From Atherix ibis (lineage: Eukaryota; Arthropoda; Insecta; Diptera; Athericidae), in contig OY282605.1 of the NCBI GenBank assembly GCA_958298945.1, forward strand, positions 40,774,811 through 40,838,810: DNA of 64,000 nucleotides, written 5' to 3'. The notes beneath the pieces were generated by a model. That model ran no database searches. It was not told the DNA's origin and was given only the letters and a program-made list of their open reading frames with translations. Position 1 is the first letter of the stretch, and each line of letters starts with the position of its first letter. Shown in pieces: positions 22,918-33,010 of the stretch. The position numbers and the translations under genes are program-made.

Positions 22918-23835
22918 GTATATAAAAAAATAAAATAATATAAATTAAAATTCTTCCAAAACTTGATCTTTTTGAGATATTTTTTAATGACTTTTCCACA
23001 TATTTTGGACTGTAATTCGGTCATTACTTGACGGGTATTAATTTTTAAATGCTCTAAAGTATAAAAATTATTTCTGTAAATATTTTTTATATTATATTAT
23101 TTATATATAAAAATAGTTAGGATACCTAAAACTAATTAAAAATAAGTTCAGCAACGTTAAATCACATGATTTTGGAAGCTAATTGACATCACGAAATATC
23201 TAAATTTCGTGTCCTGGGATCTTTTTTCCGGAAATAAATCTCAAAATTTATCATATTTTATAACTTATAAAATCACTTCTTCTACATTTTCAAAGAGTTC
23301 CGATACCTTCAGACCAAAATTCACACCAGACAGTTACTCTTTGAGGTGACAATAGCTTCTTCACCATTATTTATGCATTCTTAGAACCTTATAATTGGTA
23401 ATTTTTCTAAATTGATCTACATATATACAGAGCATAAGAAATGAGTCTCATCGGTGAAGAAAATTTTCTTTAAAAACAATAAAAAATGTGGCTACCGCCG
23501 CAGTATGACCACTTCTTTAAAACGCTTTTATAAATTTTTTTAGCATTATTTATTAGTAATAAAAATCATAATAATTTTTATCTCAAAATGGCAAAATTTT
23601 CTCTTATCAAATATTATCTCAATTAATATGTATTTTTGAGAGTTGTTACACAACAGGTGTATATTTTCCCAAACACAAAATGGATATACACAGCAGTGTT
23701 AGAAGTTTATTAAAACTTCAAAAGTGTTTGAATAAAAAGTAGCGCGTCATCGCTGATACAGCTCGCATAGCTGTTTAAGCTTCTTTTCGAAATTTTACGC
23801 TGTTGCTCACCTTTAAGCATGGTTTCTTATGTTTA
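22918..23835 (+). repeat. DR1 dispersed repeat, copy c, right part
   Basis: This is the longest uninterrupted view of DR1 here. Shared landmarks in order are TTGAGATATTTTTTAATGAC (~22971), GGACTGTAATTCGG (~23008), ACCTTCAGACCAAAATTCAC (~23310), GAAATGAGTCTCATCGG (~23440), AAATGGATATACACAGCAG (~23677) and AAGCTTCTTTTCGAAATTTT (~23778). The same order is seen split in copy b and reversed in copy e. No frame is open throughout. Confidence 0.65.
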
Positions 23836-23920
23836 TTTTTGAAAATTTTATACATATTTTTATTTTAAAATTTCAGAATTTCAATTAAAAAAAAAATTTT
23901 CAATAATAAAAACAAATATA

Positions 23921-25160
23921 GCTTAAAAAATGCGGGATTTTTGGCAAACTTTGAGTGTTTATTTTGAAAAATTGTTACAATATATTGTCCATCGGAAGCC
24001 ACTACTTTTTCCCATCTTTCTGGCAACATATGGATTCCGCACCAAAAAAACTGCTCCGGTTTTGAGGCCAAGAATGAATCGAGTCAATTTTTGATGCCCT
24101 ATTCTGAAGTGAAGCGTATTCCGGTGAGGGCGTTTTGCATGGATCTAAACAAATGGTAGTCGGACGGGGCAAGGTCTGGGCTATAAGGCGGGTGAGGCAA
24201 AACTTCCCAGCCACTGTTTTCTAAATAATTTTTAACCGGTCTTGAAACATGAGGCCGAGCGTTGTCATGATGGAAAATTATGGCTTGGTGTCTGGTCGCA
24301 TATTCCGGGCGTTTTTCGGCCAATGCTCGCTTCAAACGGATTAATTGTGTTCGGTAGAGGTCGCCTGTGATCGTCTGGCGCGATTTCAATAGATCATAAT
24401 AGATCACACCCTTCTGATCCCACCAAATACAGAGCATTACCTTGGCGCCATGGATATTTGGCTTTGGCGTTGATTTGGCTGGTAGGCCGGGCTTCACATA
24501 CGATTTTTTGCGCTTTGGGTTGTCGTAGTGAATCCATTTTTCGTCGCCAGTAATGATTCGATTTAAAAACGACTTTTTTTTCTGCCGTTCAAGCAGCATT
24601 TCGGACATGCAAAATCGCCGTTCAACGTCTCTCGGTTTCAATTCATATGGGACCCAATTTCCTTGCTTTTGGATGAATCCTGCTGCTTTCAAACGTTTTG
24701 AAATGGCTGCTTGAGTGACTCCCAATGATTTTGCAATTTCTTTTTGAGTTCGACAACAGTCTTCATCGAGTTATGCGTCCAAATCTTCATCTTCAAACTT
24801 TTTTGGCAGACCTGGTCGTTCTTTGTCTTCCGTGTCAAAATCACCACTTCTGAACCGCACAAACCATCTCTCGCACGTTGAAATCGATGGAACATATTCA
24901 GGATAAGCTTCGGTGAGCAATCGATGTGTTTCAGCTGCACTTGAAGAAGTAAATCAACACTTCCCGCAAATGGGACTTTTTTGGTACGAAATTCGACATT
25001 TTTGAAGCAAAAAAAAAATTTGTTGTTTACACTATTTCGTTCAATGACTAATCGAGAATGAATGACAGATGTTTAACCTCCAAAATGCCATATGAGTTAT
25101 TATTAACACAAACCATGTGTAAAAGTTATGCCATCTGTTGTCAATCCCGCATTTTTAAGT
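23921..25160 (-). mobile_element. Mariner element, second subfamily (copy B)
   Basis: Inverted repeats bound 1240 bp: GCTTAAAAAATGCGGGATTT on the left and the near-perfect reverse complement ending TTTTTAAGT on the right. TATA lies immediately outside both ends (23917-23920 and 25161-25164), fitting a TA target duplication. The ends and protein differ from the Mos1-like copies, so this is a separate subfamily of DD34D mariner. Confidence 0.9.
23960..25000 (-). pseudogene. DD34D mariner transposase, few lesions (copy B)
   Basis: The ATG is at 25000-24998 (MSNFVPKKSHLREVLIYFF). One frameshift lies near 24935. From there a single frame runs to the end, interrupted by only three stop codons: TAA at 24773-24771, TAG just before 24098 and TGA about six codons later. 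All three catalytic segments look intact: ITGDEKW, FHHDNARPH and SPDLAPSDYHLF, with 34 residues between the second and third aspartates. LPERWEKVVASDGQY marks the C-terminus. The usual stop after it is absent and the frame reads through the inverted repeat. This is the best-preserved catalytic domain in the window. Confidence 0.9.
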
Positions 25161-25164
25161 TATA

Positions 25165-26569
25165 ATAAAGAAAATTAATAAAAAAATATGTTAACATTTA
25201 AAAAGATCTACAAAAATTTAATTCACTACTATAAAGAGACATGAGTCACCAACGCGAAGCTAGGGTACTGAAAGGTACGATGCCAGACTACTTAAGATGA
25301 AAAACAGCCTAAAAAATTGTCAGGTGGTAGTTTTTAAAATCCTTAACTTTTGATGAGTTGGTCAAATTTGGCACAAAAGTTTTTTGAAAAGTAAAAAATA
25401 ATTCTAGGTGTATAAAAACTAACCGAAAACCAAATAGCAATAAAATTTTTCTAAGCCTATTAGTTCATATAAAAGTAAAAAAATTTTATTTAAAAAAAAA
25501 AAACATTTATCTTTAATAGAAAAATTCCAAACATTTTCTTAGTACAATCAAGACTAAAAGTAGAGCAATTTAGATAAATATCTGCATCGATACACAGTAC
25601 ACTTGTTAAAATATGCCTACACATAACAAAAAATATAATCAAAAGAAAAATAAAAAATAAAAATTTGAAATATTTTCTAATCAATGTTTTGAATGCAACC
25701 TGATCGAAATACCTTTTCGATAGTCCAAACCAAAGAAGAAGAAAGAAATACCAAATTAAAATCGATCCAGTTGCCATCAGAGAGCTTATCTTATCTTGAA
25801 TATTTAAAAAAAAAAAAAACTATATAATCGAAGATGAAAATAAAACAACAAACAGAAGAAAAAAATACGCACTGAATTTAAATGAACTAAGAAAAGGCAA
25901 TTAACACGCGCAAGGTAAATGCAACGTGCAACGTGCAACCTGATGTTCTGCTTATTTTTTGGGGTCACACGTGTCACGGTTTGCAGGCTTTTCCAATCGA
26001 ACAAATCGAACTGCATTAAAATTATCATCGAAATCGGAAGGTAGAAAAAATATTAAAGAATTAACAAAAAACTATCGAAGCATTTCTATTTCAGCGTTTT
26101 TTTTTTCGTGTGCATGTTTTTGTAAAAGTTTATTTTTTTTTTGCCTAATTTATAAAAGAAAAGTTTTTCTACAAAATTAATTTACACCTGTTTTTTTTTT
26201 TTTTGTACCAAATAAAATATTGTCAACTAGTTGGCCTGGAAACTAGAATTTAAAAAACAAAAAAAAAAAACAAATTGAATTCCCATTTAAGTTTCTGTTA
26301 TTATTAAAAAAAAATTCTTCCTAAATTTTTAATAAAAGCTTTTCCATGGAAAAAAAAATCGCAAGAGAAAGCTTCAACGCCATTTTATGCAATAATGTTT
26401 ATTCAACTAGTAAAAAATCTATACAAAAAAATCCGGGAAAAAGAAATAATCATAAAAATAAACCAAAAAAATAAACCTGTTTAAATATACTTTCAGCATG
26501 TTCATGAGAGGAGGGGGAGGGGGTGGAAATGTTTTTTTTATAAGCTTTAGTAGTATTTTTTTGGATCTT
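25165..26569. other. AT-rich intergenic DNA
   Basis: No gene or transposase is recognised. There are many A/T homopolymers and a G-rich stretch at 26511-26526. Short frames such as 25490-25777 (-) are A/T-biased and leucine/phenylalanine-rich. Confidence 0.5.
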
Positions 26570-26815
26570 AAGGTGTTCAGAACAAAAACTCAATACAAAT
26601 TTGAGCAATAACCTTTCCAACTCTGACTCATCAGTGGCCACTAAAAAAAAAAAGAAAGAAAAGACTCCAGGATAAATTACCCAAGCAGTGGATAAGACTC
26701 CAGGCAGTTCCAAAAAAAAAACTCCGTACAAATTTGAGGAATATTTTTTCTGACTCAGGACCCTCAAAAAAAAAACGAACACACTCCAAACAAATTTGAG
26801 GTATTTTGCATGTAT
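26570..26815. repeat. Fragment of the 17.8-20.2 kb array sequence
   Basis: The phrases TACAAATTTGAGCAATAACC and GACTCATCAGTGGCCACT recur here in the same order as in the large array, with at least three diverged units. Confidence 0.65.
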
Positions 26816-26968
26816 CGTGTTTTTCAATAGCAACTTAACACTTTTGATTTCTTACTGTGAACGCACCCTTAAACTAATCAGTACGCTGTCACTGTAAAAA
26901 CACTCAATAACTTAAATATTTTTATTATGTTAAAGCCACTTGACCATATAAAGTGACGTACGTTCTCA

Positions 26969-27697
26969 GATTGGGGTCTAGAGAAGTTTGCCGAAAATGA
27001 CGACTTTCATCGCAAAATCATCTTCAGTGATGAAGCGCATTTTTGGTTGAATGGCTTCGTCAACAAACAAAACATGCGTTATTGGAGTACTGCAAACCCT
27101 CATGGGCTTCATGAAACACTACTTCATCCATAAAAAGTGTCTGTATAGTGCGGTTTTCATGCCGGTGTCGTCATTGGGCCATTTTCCTTCGTTGATCAAA
27201 ATAACCGTCACGTTAAACTCAATGGTGAACGCTACCGAGACATGTTGCAGTGTTATTTCTTAGATCAATTATATGGGCTAGTCATCAGCGATATGTGGTT
27301 TCAACAAGACGGTGCTACATCCCACACAGCGGAAGAAAGAATCGACTTATTGAAGTCCAAGTTCGGTGAACGTGGTTTATCGAGAAAAGGCCCTGTCGAT
27401 TGGCCGCCGAGATCATGTGATTTAACACCTCTAGACTTTTTTCTGTGGGGCTACGTTAAATCGATGGTCTATGCCAACAAGCCGGCAACGTTAGACGACC
27501 TAAGAGCCAACATTGAACGATAAATAGCGGCCATTCCCGTCAAACTGTGTGGCCGAGTCATCGAAAATTGGCTTCAACGAATCGACCGCTGCAAGCGTGC
27601 CCATGCTGGACATATTACGGAGGTCGAGTTCTATTCACAATTAATATCTCGCAAACCACTTAAAATATTTCAAATAGTGATACTTACTTGTTCTTAA
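26969..27697 (+). pseudogene. DD41D (rosa-like) mariner transposase, 5'-truncated
   Basis: A single frame of ~240 codons contains only three stops (TAA and TAG near 27130-27150, TAA near 27522) before TAA at 27695-27697. The first catalytic segment is IIFSDEAHFWLNG, the second WFQQDGATSHT and the third DLTPLDFFLWGY. There are 41 residues between the second and third aspartates, the DD41D spacing of the rosa-like group. The C-terminus is also family-like (ENWLQRIDRCKRA). The N-terminal DNA-binding region is absent; an in-frame TGA lies just upstream at 26954. Terminal inverted repeats were not identified. Confidence 0.85.
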
Positions 27698-27985
27698 ACT
27701 ATTTAATAAAGCCCCGCTTAAACGTTCACTTCGCGATAAGTATCTAAATATGAACAAAAATATACAAGCATTTCAGTATGCTACCACTTCATGGAGAATG
27801 GCGTATTTCAAAACTCTCTGAAAATCGACATAATTGATTTGATTGATATTTAAAAAATAAATAATAAACCAAAAATACAATTGCATTTAATACTAGAAAA
27901 TTGGAGATAAATAATAAAAAAATAAAAACAAATAAAATTCAAGTACGAAAACTAGATGTCAGTGGGTGTCATATATACATTAAAA
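27696..27985. repeat. Direct repeat R, copy 1
   Basis: The order of blocks AAACTATTTAATAAA, GATAAGTATCTAAAT, CAAGCATTTCAGTATGCTAC, ACTTCATGGAGAATGGCGT and ATGTCAGTGGGTGTCAT recurs at 28217-28500. The middle ~45 bp is nearly identical. It starts at the end of the DD41D frame and may be the 3' region of that element or a related MITE. Confidence 0.7.
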
Positions 27986-28216
27986 AAACTCTACACAAAT
28001 CTATACAACCAATACGACTTCTCCTTAGATTATAGAAAAACTGGATTCAAATTCTGTCCAAATTTTTTCGAGAATACATTCATAAAATTGCACATACTTG
28101 CAAAATAACCTTTCACGAAACACAGTCGTATTCTGAAATAAATACTTCCGGTTTACTGTCGTAAAGAATAAGACTACAATATTTACGCAAATCTATTAAT
28201 TTATGGTTAATTTTTT

Positions 28217-28500
28217 ATAAACTATTTAAAATTTAATAAAACCATATTTAAACTAACACTTCACAATAAGTATCTAAATGTCAGCATTAAGGATAATAAA
28301 AGTATGCAAGCATTTCAGTATGCTACCACTTCATGGAGAATGGCGTGTTTTAAAACTCTCCGATTGTCTACAAAATTGAGGTGCTTGATACTATTACGAA
28401 AAATAGATGTCAGTGGGTGTCATGTCTATATAGTATTTACGCAGTATATGCTTGATACTATTACGAAAAATAGATGTCAGTGGGTGTCATGTCTATATAA
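28217..28500. repeat. Direct repeat R, copy 2
   Basis: This is the second copy of the block at 27696-27985, same orientation, about 520 bp downstream, with local indels. Its right part has been further duplicated in tandem (28384-28521). Confidence 0.7.
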
Positions 28501-28521
28501 AAATATTTACGCAGTATATGC
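28384..28521. repeat. Tandem duplication, two ~67-71-bp units
   Basis: Units at 28384-28450 and 28451-28521 both read CTTGATACTATTACGAAAAA, then ATGTCAGTGGGTGTCATGTC, then TTTACGCAGTATATGC. They differ only by a few bases at the TATA junction, implying a recent duplication. Confidence 0.93.
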
Positions 28522-28575
28522 AAGCAGTACGATTTCTCGCCCCTTTTGTAATAATTCAGACAGAAAATTTAGTAT

Positions 28576-28664
28576 ACATTTCTAAAATCTGACGTATGGG
28601 CCTATCCCATACGTCAGATTTTAGAAATGTATATAAATTTCTAAAATCTGACGTATGGGATAGG
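28576..28664. repeat. Perfect inverted repeat with a third copy
   Basis: A 25-bp arm at 28576-28600 is the exact reverse complement of 28606-28630, with a 5-nt spacer. The segment 28601-28628 is in turn the exact reverse complement of a 28-bp block at about 28637-28664. The result is three alternating copies of a ~25-bp sequence containing TAAAATCTGACGTATGGG. No open frame or pre-miRNA-like bulging is seen. Confidence 0.93.
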
Positions 28665-28979
28665 CGATACGATAATTTACGAGGAAAACACGTGTGCACC
28701 GGCGTCATCATGAAGTGAATAGTTTTACACGAGGCATTCGGTTGGAGTCAGCATAGTTGAGTGAGTGTGACAAAATAAGAAAAGGATTCATTCCTATTTT
28801 AAAAATAGAATTGGAAAGTTTTTTTTAATTTTCTTACGGGATTATCCCATCATAATAATATTTAATAAATAGAACTAGGAATGTAATAAAACTTATATTT
28901 TTTATATCAGACTATTATTATGCGCTTCAATCAACAGAGGTCGTAAGAGAGGGATCATCGACGCAGTAAATGGGATATT
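28665..28979. other. Unassigned DNA between inverted repeat and satellite
   Basis: No recognised feature; composition is moderately AT-rich. Confidence 0.4.
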
Positions 28980-29049
28980 CCAAAATTGTTGGCCGTGGAG
29001 TACCAAAGGGAGGATTTTGGGGAAAGCCCAGGATGAGACCTTCATTTCC

Positions 29050-29800
29050 TACTCCCTTCCTTTTGCCTGGATGGTTTTTTCTCCTTCTTCTAATTTTTGG
29101 TCTCGTTCTTAAAGCAAATGTTTTTTTTAAATTCTTTTTCTTAAATTTTTTCTACTTATTTTTTTTGTTAAAAATTTGAACTTTCCCAATTTTTATATCT
29201 TTCTCGTCATTTGCTATTATTCCCTTCCCTTTGCCTGGATGGTTTTTTCTCCTTCTGCTAATTTTTTGTCTCCTTCTTAAAGTAAATGTTTCATTTTAAT
29301 TCTACTTTTTAATTTTTTCTACTTATTTTTTTTGTTAAAAATTTGAACTTTCCCAATTTTTATATCTTTCTCGTCATTTGCTATTATTCCCTTCCCTTTG
29401 CCTGGATGGTTTTTTCTCCTTCTGCTAATTTTTTGTCTCCTTCTTAAAGTAAATGTTTCATTTTAATTCTATTTTTTAATTTTTTCTACTTATTTTTTTT
29501 GTTAAAAATTTGAACCTTCCCAATTTTTATATCTTTCTCGTCATTTGCTATTATTCCCTTCCCTTTGCCTGGATAATTTTTTTTCTTCTTCTAATTTTTT
29601 ATATTCTTAAAGTAAATGAATTTTTTTCTTAATTCTTTGTTCTAATTTTTTTTTAATTATTTTATTTTGTTGAAAACTTGAACTTTCCATATTTTTATAT
29701 CTTCCTCGTCATTTGATATTATTCCCTTCCGCTTGCCTGAACATTTTTCTTTCTCTTTTGCATCACCTTTCTGTCTTCTTTGTCCTTCTTCCCCTCCCAT
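29050..29800. repeat. 167-168-bp tandem satellite, about five units
   Basis: CCTGGAT (CCTGAAC in the last unit) recurs at 29066, 29234, 29401, 29568 and 29736, giving spacings of 168, 167, 167 and 168 bp. Each unit carries TCCCTTCCCTTTGCCTGGAT, CTCCTTCTGCTAATTTTT, GTTAAAAATTTGAACTTTCC and ATATCTTTCTCGTCATTTG. The middle units are nearly identical and the last is more diverged. The plus strand is pyrimidine-rich. A related ~80-bp piece lies inside the long-TIR mariner at about 35395-35475. Confidence 0.92.
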
Positions 29801-30041
29801 GGAGAAGTTAACAATTTTGGATGTCTCCATTTTCCTCTAAATTTTTTCGGCAGGATGATTTTCTAGTTATGGATGGTGTGAGAGTACCACTTTGCACACA
29901 CTTCAAACAACAACACCCCCCTCCCCCTTTCACCCGGTGAATTTTTAATAAAAATATCCCTAGTTTATCAAAATAAAGTATTTTTTATTCACTTCCGTTT
30001 GCTACTACATATTTATATGAAGTGGGACTACTTTCTATCAT

Positions 30042-30087
30042 GCATATTTCTGAACTTTAGCAATGAAGCTAAAGTTCAGAAATATGC
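30042..30087. repeat. Perfect 20-bp hairpin
   Basis: The arm at 30042-30061 is the exact reverse complement of 30068-30087, with a 6-nt loop AATGAA. The arm contains TTTCTGAACTTTAGC. The perfect stem and lack of flanking pairing argue for a local inverted duplication rather than a typical microRNA precursor. Confidence 0.93.
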
Positions 30088-30120
30088 TTGACGGACAGAC
30101 CATATGTGTGGCATATCAAA

Positions 30121-30984
30121 AAGGTTTGCAATTCAAGGACCCAATACCATCGAAATAATTAAGAACTTTATTTAAATATTTACAAAATACTAAATAAATA
30201 ATTAAAAAATTTCGGGAATTACAAATTGTTTCATCGCAAGAAAAGTTTGGGAAATACTGCTTTAAAGTGTATGGAAGCAGAAATATTTTGGTTTGAATTT
30301 TTAGGAGAATCTGTCATACTATTAAAATAATATAATTATCCTAGAACATATATATTTTATATATTATACTTAAACTAGAAAAGTCCTTTTTTTCACTGTA
30401 AAAAATGTGAAATTTTGTCCTTTTCCCTAAAATATTATTTAAAAACAGTCAGAATTTTTTTAATTTTTTTCTTTACAACTATTTGGTATAGCAAAAATAT
30501 ATATTAAACCAAAATATTTATTATTAAATTTTAAATAAAAAATATTCTGTTAAATTTTCCCGTTTACCTAACCGTTTTATCATAATTAACATTCAAAGTT
30601 GTGATTATTTTTTATCATAAAGCAAAGTTGTGATCACTTAGTACGACTTTGAACCGTTTGGATTGGGTCTTTGCTACAATTGGAATTTTTTTAAACTTTA
30701 AACATTAATTGCTAAAGAAAGAAGATGATTTTGACAAAATAATATAGAATATTTTTTATTTCGAATTTTGAAAAGAATATTTTGTTTTATTTATTTTTAT
30801 AATAAAATCAATTGTTTTTGGGGCAACATCTTTAAAAAAGTGGTGAAAGGGAATTTTTATCAATAGTTTTTTTGGAAAAACCTAAAGATTTCACTAACAA
30901 GGACATACTGTAAAATATAATTTTTTCCCAGTTTAGTACACCCATATAGATCATGTAGCCCATTGGGCCACACAAAAAAAGGGA
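30121..30984. other. AT-rich intergenic DNA
   Basis: Nothing recognised apart from A/T homopolymers. Confidence 0.45.
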
Positions 30985-31165
30985 AAAACATTCGATCTGC
31001 AATACAAATTTGCGCAATACCCTTTCTTTCTCGAGCCTAACGCCATCTAGCATATACTCGTTAACAACTGAAATCAAATTTAAAAGAAATGCTAAAAATT
31101 TTCCTACATCAAATCATAGTTAATTACTTCTGGAATCAACTTTTCATGTTTTTTTAAATTAATTA
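30985..31165. repeat. Second copy of the array-border sequence
   Basis: ATACAAATTTGCGCAATACC, the following AACGCCATCTAGCATATACTC block and the trailing TAGTTAATTACTTCTGGAATC block match 20105-20270 in order. Only one array-like unit precedes it here. Confidence 0.6.
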
Positions 31166-31229
31166 AAATATTTTTTTTTAATTTTCTAAAATAAGCGCTA
31201 TAAAAGATAAAGGATAAATCCAATTTGTT

Positions 31230-31723
31230 CTTTGGAGAGAAAAATTAAATAAAATATGTTTAACATACAGATTTTTATAATTTTTTCATTTAATTATACT
31301 ACTTTAATCTTGCCATTATTTATGAAATTTTACGATTTTTTTAATTAGTTGATATAAAACTCTATGAAGGACTAGATCCTTTCAAGGTAACTTCAGATGA
31401 CTTTTTTACACACTACTTGATGGATGCTGTTTTTTTAAATATTGGTTTTTTTTTTAAATTTGCCTATTGTCTGCTCTAACATTTTAATATTATACAAAAT
31501 ACAAATTTTTATATAGTTTCTTAAGAAAAAATCCAACGCCATCAAATTGACCGAATCTGCAGGGTAATTGGCATCAGCAAATCTAGAAATTACGCGTTAT
31601 AAGAACTTTTTGTGCAATAAAGCAAAAAATTTGTTATGTTGTGTAACTTTTAAATATTTATTTACTATAAATTCAAATTCTTTAGTGTAGAATAAAAATA
31701 AATCGATTATCAATACGGCTATA
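31230..31723 (+). repeat. DR1 dispersed repeat, copy d, left part
   Basis: TAGATCCTTTCAAGGTAAC...GATGACTTTTTTACACAC (~31371) and GGTAATTGGCATCAGCAAAT (~31562) correspond to blocks of copies b and c. The long-TIR mariner D1 interrupts the copy. GTGTTCAGAATTGAC continues it after 32797, matching GTGCTCAGAATTGAC near 2657 in copy b. Confidence 0.6.
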
Positions 31724-31835
31724 CGAGGTATGTTCAAAACGAATCGCGAATTTTGAATTTCCGCGGGTTACGTATATTCGATTTTCGATTTTTTATGGCG
31801 TTATGTTGGCACTCATAGGTCTTACTTATGCCGAT

Positions 31836-31864
31836 ACGTTCGGCCATTTTAAATGGCCGAACGT
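31836..31864. repeat. Near-perfect palindrome in the left TIR of mariner D1
   Basis: Fourteen-base arms (ACGTTCGGCCATTT and its reverse complement) surround a single T at 31850. The other TIR arms have only one orientation of this GGCCATTTT block, so the second half appears to be a local inverted duplication. Confidence 0.9.
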
Positions 31865-31872
31865 AATTTTTT

Positions 31873-31968
31873 GACAGCAATTTTCCAATTTTCATTAATT
31901 AACCTTTTCAGTTAATTTTTGACAGCAATTTTCCAATTTTCATTAATTAACCTTTTTTTTGAAAACTT
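31873..31968. repeat. 48-bp tandem duplication inside mariner D1
   Basis: GACAGCAATTTTCCAATTTT followed by CATTAATTAACC occurs at 31873 and again at 31921, a 48-bp period with near identity. Copy D2 has the sequence once, near 35355, so the duplication is specific to D1. Confidence 0.9.
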
Positions 31969-32094
31969 GGTTGGTTTTTTTTTCTTCTTCTAATTTGTTT
32001 AGAAGTTCGGCCATTTTGAATGTTCAGTTAATTTTTGACAGCTGCTTTGCTTGCACTTGTTTTGGCTCGTCTTCGCTTTTTGCTCATTTTCAAC

Positions 32095-32580
32095 CAAAAA
32101 CAGCATCGCATTAACTTTTCTAAGGAGCTGTTGGATTCTGTCCACGATGACCCAAATATGCTCCAAAAGGTCATAACTGGTGACAAATCATGGGTTTATG
32201 GTTATGACGTGAAAACCAAAGGTCAATCATCCCAATGGAAACAGCAGCACGGGCGAAGACCTAAGAAAGCGCGCCAAGTACGGTCCAGTTTTCTTCGATT
32301 GCAGGAGCGTAGTGCATCATGAGTTCTTACCACAGGGTAAAACGATCAATAAGGAATATTACATGCAAATAATGAGCAAGTTGCGCGAAGCAATCGGCCG
32401 GGAACGCACGGATTTGTGGAAGCACAAAATTGGCTTTTGCAGCATGATAACGCTCCTGCTCACGCATCGTTGCCTGTGCGCGAATTTTTAGCCAAAAACA
32501 AAACACTAATAATGCCGCAGCCACCGTATTCTCCAGATCTGGCCCCCTGTGACTTTTTCTTGTTCCCGAAACAAATTCTT
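32095..32580 (+). pseudogene. Mariner transposase relic in D1
   Basis: After NFSKELLDSVHDDPN the frame reads ITGDKSWVYGYDVKTK, the first catalytic segment. Frameshifts near 32290 break it. Pieces then follow for VHHEFLPQGK, INKEYYMQIMSKLREAI, a garbled HDNAPAHAS block with the second aspartate (~32450) and PPYSPDLAPCDFFLFPK with the third. The coding sequence ends abruptly after LFPK (~32572) at a junction with inverted sequence. The N-terminus and C-terminus are missing. It belongs to a mariner group distinct from Mos1. Confidence 0.8.
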
Positions 32581-32796
32581 TGATCCATTTTTTAGAATAG
32601 GCAAAAATCGAAGACGAGCCAAAACACGTGCAAGCAAAGCAGCTGTCAAAAATTAACTGAACATTGAAAATGGCCAAACTTATCGACATAAGTGAGACAC
32701 ATGAGTACTAACATAACGCCACAAAAAAATCGAAAATCAAATATACGTAACCCGCGAAAATTCAAAATTCGTGATACTTTTTTAACAGACCTCGTA

Positions 32797-33010
32797 GTGT
32801 TCAGAATTGACAATAACGGCCTTTCCTTGTTCATTTGCAAAAAAAAATATGGCCCAATGGCAGCTTCTGACAGAAATTTAAAACAAATAATCACTTTTTA
32901 AGAAAATAATGACTTTTTCAAAGATACTTGAGGATTTTTAGAGCCGAATTTATGATAATTTTGCTTATTGACATATACAACGATCAAGAAATAATCCTTA
33001 ATGATATGAC
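32797..33010 (+). repeat. DR1 copy d, right part (short)
   Basis: TGTTCAGAATTGACAATAA after the mariner matches the corresponding block of copy b near 2657. Similarity fades within about 200 bp. Confidence 0.4.

Larger units (their letters stand above)
31724..32794 (+). mobile_element. Long-TIR mariner, copy D1
   Basis: The ends read CGAGGTATGTTCAAAA on the left and, reversed, CGAGGTCTGTTAAAAA on the right, flanked by TA (31722-31723 and 32795-32796). The inverted similarity continues inward for roughly 200 bp: from CGCGGGTTACGTATAT and GGCGTTATGTTGGCACTCAT to GACAGCTGCTTTGCTTGCAC and GGCTCGTCTTCG. The left arm carries an extra ~150-bp block (31850-32010). The total is 1071 bp. The interior is a damaged mariner transposase. 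Confidence 0.85.

Noticed and set aside
26511..26526. G-rich run as a G-quadruplex
   Set aside because: Only two long G runs are present, so a four-run structure is not supported.
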